64,000 nt of DNA, taken from contig JAGQDJ010000054.1 of assembly GCA_022885665.1 (NCBI GenBank), positions 186,001 to 250,000 on the forward strand, in the 5' to 3' direction. Source of the DNA: Triops longicaudatus (lineage: Eukaryota > Arthropoda > Branchiopoda > Notostraca > Triopsidae). The translations under genes were made by a program, and so were the position numbers. Of the stretch, positions 34,800 to 47,413 are shown in pieces. Every line of letters starts with the position of its first letter. Position 1 is the first letter of the stretch. Below the pieces are notes generated by a model, which saw only the letters and a list, made by a program, of their open reading frames with translations, did no database searches and had not been told where the DNA came from.

Positions 34800-37700
34800 G
34801 TAATCTCAAAAACAGAACGAGAAATGTAATAGGCTTCTAAAACATTCTGGTGTTCAACTCACAAGAACATTGGGAGTTGGAGAGTAAAAGGAAATGACAT
34901 CATTTGTGCAGATGGCGCAAGTGGCTCGCTTCCTACCTTTCGTTGTTCGCTATTCGCTATCGTTATTCCCGCGCTTTCTCCACGTTCTGCTGAGTTATCT
35001 TTTTCTAATAGGGAAGTAAAATATTATTATTGCCACAGTGGTCAGAATACTTCCTTTCTTGTAAACTAGTGTAATATTTCCTCATTGCGTTTCAGCTGAA
35101 TAAATGCCTCCATTACGGCCATTAATAACATTAAAAAAAATGTGTCTAGAAAATGTTGTAGGGTAAACCATTTCTGTATAGTATCCTAAGCGTTTGAGAT
35201 GCAAAATTAGTGTCCGTGAAAAGCAATTGCTTCGACAGGCCTACTCTAAACTTCGAGGGCACTTCGAAACTTTGCGGCTTAAGGTTAAGCGACACGGCCT
35301 TGGCAACCATTGAATATTTTCCAGGCTTTTTACTTTCTTGTTATTTTCGTTCAAAATCTAATTAATCTTCCAAAATATTTGTCTTAATGGATATTTATTT
35401 TTGTAACCTAGATATAAAAAGCGTTAGCCTTGTTCTGTCTCATAATCTTGGGATATTGCGGAGTATTATAATCCGTCACGAAAATGTTTCTTGTGTTGTC
35501 ACATACTGAAAAATCTCTGAGAAATCATTGTTATTATTATTTGCAGAGAAAAAACGCTATTGCGACGACCTTGGGAACATCCGATTGCGTTCACAAATTA
35601 AAATAAATAAAAAGAAGCGTTCACCCGGCCAACAATAACATCCACCAGACACAAAAGCAAGCCCCGCGTGATAGCTGCGTTCCAGAACCCGCAAATGTTT
35701 AGCCCGACTTCTGGGCAAGTCGGGGGCAACACCGTTGGTCCCAATACGTTCGTCGGCTTTTACGAAATTCCGTGTCGAAAGTTTCTGCGGGAAATTGCTC
35801 CGAAGTTCACGTTCAATCGCGGGAGAAAGTTCTGCAAAATTATATTAAGAAATGAAGGGCGCAATGTTAACCGTCAAGTTGGGAATGATTTCGCTCAATT
35901 TTGTCTGTCAAGGAAGTAATTAGACAAAACGTTTCGCGGAGCTGCATGGTCATGAATCCTTGTAGGAAGTCGACAGATATGCACTGGAGTTGCAGCACGT
36001 TTCTTGTTCAGGAAGTCTGGAAGGAAAGTTGCTATTAACTTAAAAGGCGAGGGAACAGAAGAGGAGGAACGGAAGCTGTAGCCTTTAAAGGCTTAGTTAA
36101 ATTTCGTATTTTTAGCTTTCCTTTGACATACTTGAGTCTTGGGAAGTGTGACTTTTCGCGTTCAACAACGAAGGTTTGTTTCCGTCGAAGTTTTGCTTTC
36201 GTTTAGGTGTTGATTTTTTTCGATGTAAAAGGCAGGATTCCTTGCTGGTTTATTTGTTTATCCACTTAGTTTCCTTGCTTCTTTATACTAAACAATATTT
36301 ACCTTACACGATTCTATCGCTAATCGACGGAGTTTCAAGGAAAAGCTGCACTTTCTGGATAAGGAGCAAAACGTAAGCAACATGAATTGATAATTCATTA
36401 AGATATAGTACGGAATCTTGGTATTTTGTGTTGCGTGATTCGGTAATGAAACCAAAGGAAAAATATTACTGTAACTTGTGGGGCGGGGTTGAGTCACGTG
36501 TATTTTCGTCTGCTTAGCAGCCGGCGTGGGACTTTTGGAAGGTTTGGAACGCTGTGTGACTCTTTTTTAGGCTGTTGGAGGAAAGGAAACGGAGCAATTG
36601 GCTATTTTGGAAGCCATATCCCTCAACTAGTCAAAGGCCGTTGGTGAAGTGAAAAGTCGAACCAAGTTTTTCTTATCCACCTAACATGTTACGTCTTTTC
36701 ATAAAGTCGAGAAAGAGAAAAGAATAAAAGCTATTCATCGACGGAAAACCAATTTGGGTCACGGAAACAGGCAGAAATTGTTCCCTTGTAAGCTTCCTGT
36801 TCTGGACAATAATGGAGTTTTAAGAGGTTTGCATGATGCTTGCACACATTTAAGCTCGTTGTGCAGAAAACAAATAAGAACGAGTCCAATTTTCATGCAT
36901 TCACGACTTATTTGTGACAAAGAACACTGGAATGATGAGCTAATTTAAGATATAGCAAACCCGGCAAACTGATACGCCATTGATAATGCATATAACAAAA
37001 AGTAACGTGACAAAAGATTTCTTAATTCAGTGTACGAAATTTGACTTTTCAACGTGAAATTCAGTCACATTACTTCGGAACAGAGCGAGTGCAAAGTCCG
37101 TGATACTGTAGGGCACATTGAAATGAATAACGGTGTTTAATTTTAGAGAAGTATACATAAAATAAGTACTAGGCCTCGGATTAAACTTTGTATGAAGCTA
37201 GAAATTTGTGTAATCATATGAAGTTTCACGATAAAAGTTTTGATAAGACTTTCACTGTATTCAAGAAAAGCAGAAGTCTACATAACCTTTCTGACGTCGC
37301 TAGAAGTACGGAAAACCATATTGACATATACTTTTTTTAAGGTACCGATGTTTGGAGAACTTCGATTTCATTAATCTCAATAACGAAAAATACGAATTAC
37401 ATCTAGCGCCCTCGCAGATAATGTTCTTTATAAATTTGCTCGCTGCGTTTATTTGGAGCCTTTATTCTTTGATTGTATGAGATTTTCTTATTATAGTCTC
37501 AAGAAAGATTTATTTATTTAAAAGTTTCAAGACACCTCTCACAGAAGGTAATAACAGTCTTAAGATTCAATTTATTGTCGATTGTTATATCGGACTGGAA
37601 TTTTTTAAAGTCTTTCCAATGTACTAAACATGTGAATATGACTTTATCAACTACTCTCCAGTACACAACTGACTTACAAAATCGAAGTTTACTGTGGAAG

Positions 37701-40700
37701 AAAGGAAAATAAGAAACTCGCTGAAGAATCAGTTCGCTAATAAATGTATGTATGGAAGATTTAAAAATCGGCTCGTAATAGCCAATGCGTCTATATTTTC
37801 TTTTAGTATGACATCCGTCGTGTAACCAGCAAGAACTTTCTGGCTCTTAAGCTTGGGGGGTTTCCTCTTATAAACTCAACGAAGTTCACGTATTTGCACT
37901 GACGTATTACTTTCACCTTCGTAGTCATCTCTTTTCACACGTGTTTTCTTCGTCCTCTATGCATAGTTAGCCAGAATTTTTATTTCGCATTCTTCCCAAT
38001 TAAACGCTAAAGGAATGTCTTGTCTGATTCTGATTGTCATTACCTGTCCAGCACTCAAAGAATTTTTTCTGCGACGAATCGTTAGTCAAAATCTTCCTAA
38101 GCAACGTGCCGTACTATTGAGTGAGCGTAACATTCTCTCTGCTAGCGTTTTCGGACATGGCTCCAATTTTAAATTTGTCTTTCTGACTCAGAGATTCTCC
38201 TTTCTTAGCATATTTTAAATGGTCTCCCTCTCTACGCTGCAAAAGTTGTCTTCCTAGCCTCTAGACTTTACTCTTACATCTTCTAACGCCTCCTCTTCCA
38301 TCTGAGATCCGCCTTCTAGACCCGTTTAAGGCGAAAAAGACTCGGAAGAAGGCAAAAACATGCCAAAATGGAAAAAGGAGAGTGAAAAGCCATGAAGTCC
38401 AACCCCGGACGCTAAAAATAATTGAAGATAACACGTCATCTTCCAATAATGCTGTGCCCATATCCCTCACAAATCCCCCCAAATACACCTCTCGTTTCCC
38501 ATAAGTTAACTTCAAACTTCTTCAATCTTCGCCGCCTCAAACACACTTCTCTCAATCATTTTTATTTCTCATTATCACGTTTACAACCTCAGAAAAAAAA
38601 GTCCACTTGAAACTTTTATCGGCCGATGGAGCAGCATGAAAGACAGCTTCTCAATGAGAACAGTCTCTTCTTGACGTTAAGAATTCGAATCCCCCCCCCC
38701 CCCCAAAAAAAAAAAATCTCTTTTAGACTTGATATTTTAAAACTGTTCCCCAGAGGTAAGTGACGTCACGAGGACTCTATTTTTAATTTTCCTTTTATTT
38801 GCAACGTTTGTGGGTGGACATTTGTCACATAAGCAATATCCATCATTTTTAGATTCGGGAATTGTTTAGAAAACTAACTTTGAACTATTGAATCATTAAG
38901 TTCATGCACTGTCAAATTTTCTGGTTGTAAAGCGTCAACTTGAGAACAGGGATAAAAAGCAATATTAATGCAGTGAATACAATCAACAGTGAAGTGCAAT
39001 AAGAAATGAAAATAGAAACTGGGTGATTAGAATAAACATAGCGCGAGTGTTATTCATGTGGCCAGCCAAGTAACAAAAAATTACTGTCTGAATCATAGCT
39101 GGCCGTTTCATGCTCTAAAAATGCCATTAAGCGACTATGGAAGGTCACGAAACCATGCGTGGTCCTGATGCATTATACGTGTGGGTTCTTCTGTCTGTCA
39201 CACACCTTTACTAAGGAGTTTCTCATCAGCTAGGCATGTCACAAGACGAAGCTGAAAATGCCTCCTTTGGATGAGATCCTTGCTTGCTAGGGAGTTTCGG
39301 AATTGGTGTAATGTCTACCAAAAAATGAACCTAGGAATGATCTTTCAAAAAAGAAGTAAAACAAGCCATGTAAGCCAAATCCAGAAGATCTCGTAGCCTC
39401 GAAAAACAGGCAAGGCAGGGACCCCTGGAATATCGAAAAGGAGGACGTTGTGGACGTATTTTTGGCTTTCCTCCCTTTTCAAACTCTTCTTCACACCACC
39501 TTCCCTCCTACCGTCTCCCTCCTTTAAAAGTGTCTGAGTACGCAAGCGCACTACTAATTTTTCTATTTCATTTACCAAGACGCTTTGAAATTGCACACCT
39601 GGAAAATGCCGAGTTCCAAAGCAAGCAAAGAAAGCTCCGCCTTCGCAGAAATGCCCCGGGGAGTTTCGCGGTAGGGAGGAGGAGCCAGCCAGGATTCCAG
39701 GGGGAGCGTAGGCGACAGGGAGGGTAGAAATGACCAGCCCGAGTTTCGTTGAAAAGATCTTCACTTGCTCCAGTGGAAGTCAGAAGCGTGTGAACTGTGA
39801 ACAAGGGAAGGACAGTCTTCGCCTCCTCTCAAAAACTTTTTGCTTCGTTTGAAAGTCTCGAATTCCGAGGTAGGCTTTCTTGCTTGCTTTTATCTGACAC
39901 TTGTACCGTTTTTACGAAAAAAAAACTGCCTTCCGTTCCGCTAACACCCTTTGGAGTGAGTTTGAACATTCTTTACTAAGTGAAGACGGAGACTGAAGTT
40001 AGGAAACCTTCGATAGTGAGAAAATTCCAGTTCAATCCACGGCAGTGATGGCGTTACCTGGCTAACAACTCTCTTGCTAACTTGCGTTCTATCTTTCTTA
40101 ATTATTACAAGCCATATGTAGTTGTGAACGTTTCCTTAAGCAACACAAGTAAACAAACACTAGTTGGAAACTAAATCGCGGCATCACTTCTCTGGAGTTA
40201 CAGATAACCGGAGAGCTAAATATTTTCATGGTCCTGCCCGGGGGCCTTGGGGAGCTTCTCGAAGGAAGAGGGGGTTGGGTGAGGGTGGCATGTGTGGGTG
40301 GTAGGGGAAGTGATACCTTTGGTACGGCTCTGTGTTTGGGTTACGGTACACGAGTTGGCGGAGGTGTTGCTAAGTTTAGATTAGAGCCCCAGAACGGGCC
40401 CACTTTGACACTAATTTACGTCCTTTGAATCTTTTTGAGCATCGGTCATGACCCATTTTTTAGAGTAATAACCCCATTGCGGAAAAGTGCTCCAGTTATT
40501 GCTTTTTGAGAATTTCTACCAGGAAACAAATCAAATATTAGATTTTCTTTTAACAAGATGCAGAAAGTAGGATTATTAACAACGATAGATATTTGACAGT
40601 AATCGTGGAGAAGCTACAAGGGCACCGTCATTTCAGTTTGAAAAGGAATGCAACAAGCTGCACGAGAAAAAAAAGAAGACCGATGACCTTTTGTTTCAGC

Positions 40701-40853
40701 TAAATGTTTAGGTCAATTCTGTATGGATTTCTTCGATAGCTGTTAGTTTTTGGATATGCTTTGGTTTGAAAAAAAAATTTAATGAATAGCACAGGAACTC
40801 GTTTTTGCTTTTCTGCTACATTGCTATTTATTTCTTCTGATTATGTAGTTAAC
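34800..40853. other. 6-kb region without a supported gene, upstream of the muscle LIM gene
   Basis: I found no exon set here that I can defend. A short open piece at 35212-35312 after an AG (VREKQLLRQAYSKLRGHFET) and another at about 35557 just before AATAAATAAA could be late exons of the LRR gene, but their phases do not join. There is a C14-A13 run at 38691-38717. The right part probably contains the 5' UTR and control region of the muscle LIM gene, because an AG acceptor at 40846-40847 directly precedes its leader. Confidence 0.35.
38761..38786 (+). promoter_or_regulatory. CRE next to a MEF2-type site
   Basis: A perfect TGACGTCA at 38761-38768 is followed eight bases later by CTATTTTTAA at 38777-38786, which fits the MEF2 consensus YTAWWWWTAR. 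It lies 2.1 kb before the start codon of a muscle gene, where MEF2 control would make sense. The link is inferred from position only. Confidence 0.35.
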
Positions 40854-41735
40854 ATGCCTTTCGTGCCCGCTGAAAACCCTAAATGCCCCAAATGCGGCAA
40901 ATCTGTCTATGCCGCTGAAGAACGTGTCGCTGGTGGCAAGAAATTCCACAAGCAATGCTTCAAATGCGGTGAGTTTCATTCTTGAATGCTTTCTACTCAA
41001 ATGTCCATTCTTCTGAAATGGCGCATTCACCAATTTAAAATGTTTAACTCGTATCAGGTCTCTGCAACAAGTTTTTGGATTCCACCAACTGCGCTGAACA
41101 CGGAGACGAATTGTACTGCAAAGCTTGCCATGGTCGCAAATACGGACCTAAAGGCTACGGTATGCCAATTTTGTCATTGTTTCATGTATTATTAATTGTT
41201 AATTCTTTTTTTCTATAAAAAATGACAGCAAAACTGTCTAAGAACTTGACTATAGATTTACTCTATTTAGAATTTTGTCGTATATCTCGATCGTATTTTC
41301 GTAAAAATTCAGTTATTTATTTGCTCGTTGTCTCCAATGAAGGCTTTGGCGGTGGTGCTGGTGCCTTGAGCATGGATACTGGTGCACATCTTGGCAACAC
41401 TGAATCCGTCGAGTAAGTACTTTTAACGCCATTAAAGTATTCTAGGACTTTGATAAAATTGAATGTCCAAAACAGGATAGTTGTTGATTAATACTATGAA
41501 ACAAGTAGACCTTATATTGTAGCTTGATTTTCGCCATGGAAAAGTAAGTGATAAGGGCAGAGGGCAGGTCCAATTTTACTGTAATGGATTAATGGAAAAA
41601 AATTTCTTCGATCATGTTATAAGTTTTATCTTCATGTCGGAAGAAAACGAAAAGAAAAAGTGGCTCATGAAAGCCCGTCTTTGTTTTTGTTTTAGTAACA
41701 AACCCACCGATCCCGTCTATGGCAAGCAGCAATAA
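40854..41735 (+). CDS. Mlp60A-like: muscle LIM protein, one-LIM short form
   Basis: The first three exons (40854-40968, 41058-41159, 41343-41412) can instead splice to a terminal exon, 41696-41735, which adds NKPTDPVYGKQQ and stops. The result is a 108-residue protein with one LIM domain and a Gly-rich tail (GFGGGAGALSMDTGAHLG), the same layout as short fly Mlp60A. The acceptor TTTTGTTTTAG is strong, the phase fits, and an AATAAA polyadenylation signal follows at 42041. Choice of terminal exon therefore decides between a one-LIM and a five-LIM product. Confidence 0.85.
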
Positions 41736-42372
41736 TTTCGCAGTCAAGTGTGCCTGAATCACTGTGCAGAGAACGTTCTTTGAAGAAAAACAGATTCTTC
41801 ATGTAATTAACGGCTTACTTTTAGAGTTTTCTGTCTTTGTGCCAAAGCCGAACCAGTTTCAAATTACTGTTATTTCTTTTTTTCATTTTCCGTTTTCACA
41901 CTTTTCTCGCCTGTTGCGAAAAGGAGTACAAGCTTTTTAGTCTATTTTATTGTTATTCTTCTCTGATTAAGTTCTCTCCGAAATTTTGGCACCGCCCTAT
42001 CCCGCCCCTATGAAAATGATTTTTAATGTTGTTCGGCTTCAATAAAGTTTTTCACTCGTCGATTGATTTAGTCTTTACTTTATGAATTAGCAAAAGACTT
42101 GTAAAGGAAAAATTTTTGAACAAACGTACAAAAGAGAAGGGAAAAAATAGGAAACTTTGAAAAGGTGCTGCGATTCCGACGTCCAATGAAACGGATCCGG
42201 AATTTAAGATTCCAAGGTGACCTTTCCTGCCTTGTTTTTTGTTTATCTTTTTCTTCGTTAACCAACAAGATTCTTGATTGGGCTAATGCAAAACTGACCG
42301 CATTTTGGGAACACATATTTACCCAATATGACTCATTTTTGAGGAAATGGCCCTACCTATGCGTCTCATTAC

Positions 42373-42408
<36 letters not shown>

Positions 42409-45400
42409 TTAAAACCTCCTTCAGTTTTGGGTGTCGATCAAAGGATAAGGTGTTGGACAGTAAAATTCCTATCTAGTGATGGGATAAGGAACTGCCCTCT
42501 TGCCCAGCTTAAATGTACAACAAAGACATAACAACGCTAGGGAAAAGTCTATGACTATGCTACTTCCGGTTGTTTCGCTCCTTCTCCCATTACTTGATTG
42601 AAATCTTAACGTAACTTTCAGATTTGAAAAATAGTTTTCTGGAAAAAAATGGGGAAATTCTTTGACTTGGAAAGTTCGAACACGAAATTGAAGGAGTTCC
42701 AAAAACTGAAAATGTCACATTAAAAGTAATAAAGTGATGTGAAAAAACGAAGGATTAATTACTAATGCTTCGAATACTGACCAATCCTGGAAAGTAACGT
42801 GAAATTAGTAGTTTAACCACTCAACCGCTTATGACTGGCTATGACTTACAGCTTATAACATGCAAATCTCAGAGTAATCAGAAGCTGCAAGCTTTATACT
42901 GCAATATTAATCTTTCCCGGTGGCAAAAAGCGTTAAAAGATAATGTGTTTCTAAGGTATTATTTTTTATTTCTGCAGACAAGCGCCCCGGGCTCCCGCCA
43001 ACAGGCCTATTACTAAAGCCCCAGATGGCGAAGGTTGTCCACGTTGTGGAGGTATGGTTTACGCCGCAGAGCAGATGTTGGCCAAAGGACGGGTGAGAAA
43101 TTTAGCATTTTTCTGCTAAATTCTTCAGTTTCTTAATGAACTCACGATTTTATTCTGAACATTCACCCAGGCTTGGCACAAGGAATGTTACAAGTGCAAA
43201 GAATGTAACAAACGCTTAGATTCGGTCAATACTTGTGAAGCTACCGATGGTGAAATCTACTGCAAAGGTAAAGCTCACTTTTCTATTTCCAAATTTCAAG
43301 TTACCAGTCTTTGTAAAAGAATATCGTAATTAATTTTAATTAAATCAAGGACAAAGGAACAATTCTTAAAAATAATACATTTCTATGCTGTAATCCCGAT
43401 ATAGTCTGTTACGGTAAATCGTTCGGACCCAAGGGTTACGGCAGGGTGTTGCAAAGCGACGCCGAAACCTTAAGGTTAGCTCGTTTTCTTGGCTTGTTAC
43501 AAAACTGGCCTCTGAAACGTAACAGCTCACTTACGAAAAGCGACGAGTTGTGGGTTTTCCTAACAAATCGCTTCATCCCTTTAATTGCGCTTTTATAACT
43601 TGTAATCTGCAATATTGAATTATTGAGCAGATGCTTTATACTCACCCTTAACCATTTGGTGAGTTCTATTGGTGTGCTTCCGAAAAGCAAAAATGAATTT
43701 TGAAATTTTTCAAAAAGAATTTCAACATTTCTTTATAATTTTGTTACTACATACGGGGCCAAATTTTCTACAGGGTTTTTTGTTTTGTTCTTTCTATTCA
43801 GTTTGCTACGGGAAACGTTTTGGCCCCAAAGGTTATGGCAGCGTGCTTTCGTCGGATGTTTGCAGCAACGGACACCCGTACGTGCATGCCCTTATAACGC
43901 TTTCATTACCTTCGCAAAGTTCTTAGCGCTTTCCTTACGAATCATACTACGATTGCCAACAATACGACTGTCATGAATTTCTTTTAATATTCTAACTTTA
44001 GTAACGAGTTAGCATTCTGATTTAATGAGGAAAACTAAGTTGTAAAATTGAAAAATATTTACAGTGACGTCGCCAAAATTCGTCCACTCCAGATTGATAC
44101 GTCAGTCATCAAAGCACCAGAAGGGCAAGGATGTCCTCGCTGTGGAGGCGTGGTCTACGCTGCTGAGCAGATGCTTGCTCGCGGATCGGTAATAATTTAC
44201 GTTCTCAAGTGTCTTGCGAACTTTTTGTTGACCGGAATCTTAATAGGTGTGGCATAAAAGCTGCTTTAACTGCAAAGAATGCCGTCGGGTGCTAGACTCG
44301 ATCATCGCTTGCGATGGCCCTGATCGCGAAGTGTACTGCAAGTTGTGCTATGCGAAGAAATATGGCCCAAAAGGTTACGGCTTCGGTGGTGGCGCTGCTT
44401 TCTTGCAAACCGATACCCTACCGTAAGTTGGAGTGAGATTTCTATTGTTAGGATTACTACAGAAACCGATTGATTAATGCAGTCGACAGACTTATAAAAT
44501 ATGCAAAAAGTACGACGTAGATTTAATTTAAGAATTTTTGGTGTTTTGTAGAAATGGACAAGAGATGGATCAATCTCTAAAAGCTACGTTGAACCCGTCC
44601 ACAACAACAATTAAAGCTCCCGAAGGTGAAGGTTGCCCTCGTTGTGGTGGTGTGGTCTACGCAGCCGAGCAACAATTGGCCAAAGGCACAGTAAGTTACG
44701 CCATCTTAAGAAAGAAATGGTTAAACAATTCCTGACGCTCTTTTGCTCAGATTTCATTTTCTGTTACTTAGTTGTTTTTCAACCTCTCATTCTTGAGTAC
44801 TTTTAAAATTTGCGAGTTCTTGATATCGAAAAAGATGACGCTCTAAATGAAATCTAGATGTGGCATAAGCGCTGCTTTTCTTGCGCGGATTGTAAGCGAC
44901 CACTGGATTCGGTCTTAGCTTGCGATGGTCCTAATAGGGAAATTTACTGCAAAGCTTGTTACGGCAAACGGTGGGGACCTAAAGGCTTTGGTTACGGTCA
45001 CACCCCTACTTTGGTCTCTGTCACTGGTGAAACCGAAACGCCATTGTAAGTAATTTCTTCCATTCGAAATACACTTGCGCAAGTTTTCTCGTTATTAATT
45101 GTAACCCACATTTCAGGGAAGCCAAGCCTGTCACTAAGGCAGCTGACGGTGAGGGTTGCGCTCGTTGTGGATTCGCAGTTTATGCAGCTGAGCAGATGAT
45201 TTCTAAAAATAGAGTAAGTTTTATCTGAGTGAACTTGTTACACGCTATACTGCTTTCTATTTCTTTTATATATTTTTCATATTCGACAAGCTAGAATTCA
45301 TTCAAGTTATTTCTTTATTTTCCTCGCGCTACATTTATGTTATTCGTATATTTTTTGCTAATGTGCCACCCGTTCGAGTATTAGTGAATTTTTTTTTTCT

Positions 45401-45573
45401 AGATCTGGCACAAGCGCTGCTTTAGCTGCCATGAATGTCACCGTTCTTTGGATTCCACGAATATGAACGACGCTCCCAACGGCGAAATCTACTGTATGGG
45501 TTGCTACCGAAAGAAATGGGGACCCCATGGTGTTGGTTACGGCATGGGTGCTGGTGCACTTTCAATGGCTTAA
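40854..45573 (+). CDS. Mlp84B/Mlp60A-like: muscle LIM protein, five-LIM long form
   Basis: CRP-type muscle LIM proteins sit at Z-discs and in nuclei and act as scaffolds. Exons 40854-40968, 41058-41159, 41343-41412, 42978-43092, 43171-43267, 43405-43474, 44065-44188, 44247-44422, 44552-44690, 44858-45045, 45117-45213 and 45403-45573 join in phase to 487 residues. Five LIM domains follow the CX2C-X17-HX2C-CX2C-X17-CX2C plan, e.g. CPKCGKSVYAAEERVAGGKK, CPRCGGMVYAAEQMLAKGR, CPRCGGVVYAAEQQLAKGT. Each is followed by a Gly-rich stretch after GPKGYG or GPKGFG (in LIM5, GPHGVG). LIM1 matches fly Mlp60A; the five-LIM layout matches fly Mlp84B (about 495 residues). Every later LIM starts with a near-identical exon pair, a sign of internal duplication. 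An AG just before the leader suggests an upstream untranslated exon. Confidence 0.95.
42041..42046 (+). terminator. polyadenylation signal of the short LIM form
   Basis: AATAAA lies 306 nt after the short-form stop codon and is followed by a T-rich stretch (AGTTTTTCACTCGTCGATTG), a normal layout for 3' end formation. Confidence 0.7.
42374..42405. repeat. 32-nt T run
   Basis: A pure T tract lies in the intron between the short-form terminal exon and the first long-form exon. It could be the reverse A-tail of a retroposed RNA or simple slippage; no element body or target duplication is evident beside it. Confidence 0.8.
43405..43474 (+). other. LIM2 alternative exon, copy A
   Basis: This 70-nt exon encodes the last zinc ligand of LIM2 and its Gly-rich tail: VCYGKSFGPKGYGRVLQSD, then AETLR. 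It starts in phase 1 and ends in phase 2. The related exon at 43802-43877 has the same phases and a near-identical start. Confidence 0.85.
43802..43877 (+). other. LIM2 alternative exon, copy B
   Basis: Preceded by TTTCTATTCAG and followed by the donor GTACGT, this 76-nt exon encodes VCYGKRFGPKGYGSVLSSD, then VCSNGH. It has the same entry and exit phases as copy A, so either can join exon 43171-43267 to 44065-44188. Using both would shift the frame. The two therefore look like mutually exclusive exons that arose by tandem duplication. Replacing A with B gives a 489-residue protein. Confidence 0.8.
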
Positions 45574-46752
45574 AGCTATTTTTAAATCACTTCGACGGGG
45601 ATGGGGAAAACACACAAACAAAGGACGTGGACTTGACTGTGACGAGGACTCTTTACGTAGGCTAACTGTCTTCGAGTGCCAACCAACGAATTCTTTGGGC
45701 TATTTCCCCCCAACCGTTAGTGCAAATTTTGCATTTGTTACGGAGAAGAGGGTGTTTCCGTTTTTTAAAGAGCTTTTTTTGACTTTATTTTGGACTGATG
45801 CACAGAGAAGTGTTACTAACTAGTTTTACTCGTTTTACTTATTACGGATTTGCATTGACAGTTGAACGCTGTGGCACTGATTTGAAAACGTTCAACGGGA
45901 AATCCTGTCGAGCGTTTTGATTTTTGTATTTTTTTATAAATATTTTCTTTTTGTTGGAAAAGTGAAATGAATAATGCAGTCTAAGTTTTGAATTCAATTG
46001 TGGAACATGCTTCCTTGCCAGAATTAACCATATCCGCGTAGCTTTTTTTCTTTTAGTTTATGTACAGCTTTTTATTTATCGATATTTTTCTGTGACGTTG
46101 GATGCTTTTTTTCTGAAGCTGATGTGCGAAATTTGACTATACCAGTGACTATATTACTTGCCTTCAGGCTAGTAAAAGACAAACGACGAGCCTGATTGTA
46201 GTTCGACTGACGGGGGCTAGAGGGTGTGTGAGTTTACTAAGACTGGGGATTGGGAATTTTTAGAAAAATGTCAGGAAGACAGAAAAGGACTTTCTGAATT
46301 TGCGAGAAAAGTACAATGCGCTTTAAAACTGTTCGACTAATGATTAATTGCCAGTCCAATACATGCCTTTCTCGCTTTGTAAAAAAAATGAGCGACATTC
46401 TTGTTACATTTATGGGCTACAGAAAATGCCGCAATCGTACAAGTTGAAAATAGTAAAGGAATCGAAGACGTTGGTAACAATTTTATTTTTTCAACAAACT
46501 TTAGTAATTATTAGGTGCATTGATTATTCACTTGTATAAATTCGCTAGAGATGAATATTCAATGTAAGTGAGATTATCAAGATTATGTGAAACTGAACGA
46601 AGAGAACTTCGAACGTCCTACTGCAAGCCTCAGCCTACGCGATACCAAAGATACCGAAGATTGGCTTATTGGAAATTGTAGCATATGCCGCATTGTTCGA
46701 CATGTTTCGCACTGAACGACTGGCAGTTAGGCCGGCATGTTAGGAGTGAGGC

Positions 46753-46922
46753 CAGGGCCGTAACCAGGATTTTGGTTCGGGGGGTTGCTAGTTCGGAGGG
46801 GGTTTTACCTACGTGTTTTTTATACATTTAGCGTTTCTCTATTTTCCACGTTATAAACAAAACATTTCGGGTGAAGGGGGCGGGGTCAAACCCCCACTAA
46901 CCTCCTCCTAAACAAGGCCTTG
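46753..46922. mobile_element. decayed hAT-like element, about 170 bp
   Basis: The left end CAGGGCCGTAACCAGGATTT and the right end, the inverse of CAAGGCCTTGTTTAGGAGG, are degenerate inverted repeats. G-rich then C-rich inner flanks are typical of this family. The flanking 8-mers AGTGAGGC and AATGAGGT agree at six of eight positions, which fits an old target duplication. No coding capacity. Confidence 0.5.
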
Positions 46923-47285
46923 AATGAGGTATTCGCATTTACCACGTAAATCGAGTCTGTCTGCTGCTTTGCTATTGGGACATACCGAGCCACCCTGCAG
47001 AATCTCGTTAAAATGAACCTCGTGGTCAGAAGAAAATACTCGGTGCATTCGAAGGTCGTTATATCCGACACGTGTACATAAAGCGGGACCTAAAAAACCG
47101 TTTACCGTAGCCCACAGTTCGTTATAAAATGAGTTTGTTAGAAAAAACTTCCATTTTATTTATCTATGTATTATAACGACACTGATGTGACGACGAACCC
47201 CTAGCTTAGTCTCCAGATCGCGTTGATGTTTATTGCAATGATATGTATTGGTATTAATCAACAACCTATATGCTGGTACACACAA

Positions 47286-47413
47286 CCCCGTACCCAGGTA
47301 GGGATTGTAGAAGGTCCCCCCCATAAATGTTGACTTTATAATTGGCGATTAGAAAGTAGCAAAAAAAGTTGTATATGGGACCCCCCTCCAGGAACCGAAA
47401 TCCTTGTACGCAC
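47286..47413. repeat. possible second hAT-like remnant
   Basis: CCCCGTACCCAGGTAGGGAT on the left and the inverse of GTGCGTACAAGGATTTCGG on the right resemble ends of short non-autonomous elements, with C-rich inner sides (GTCCCCCCC, GACCCCCCTCC). I see no clean target duplication, so both ends and identity are uncertain. Confidence 0.3.

Noticed and set aside
35668..35919. 83-codon frame
   Set aside because: No homologous motif, no splice signals and no promoter; treated as chance.
38665..38717. TTCGAATCC-like tRNA T-loop sequence before a C run
   Set aside because: No matching acceptor, D or anticodon arms can be drawn around it; the C14-A13 run is simple sequence.
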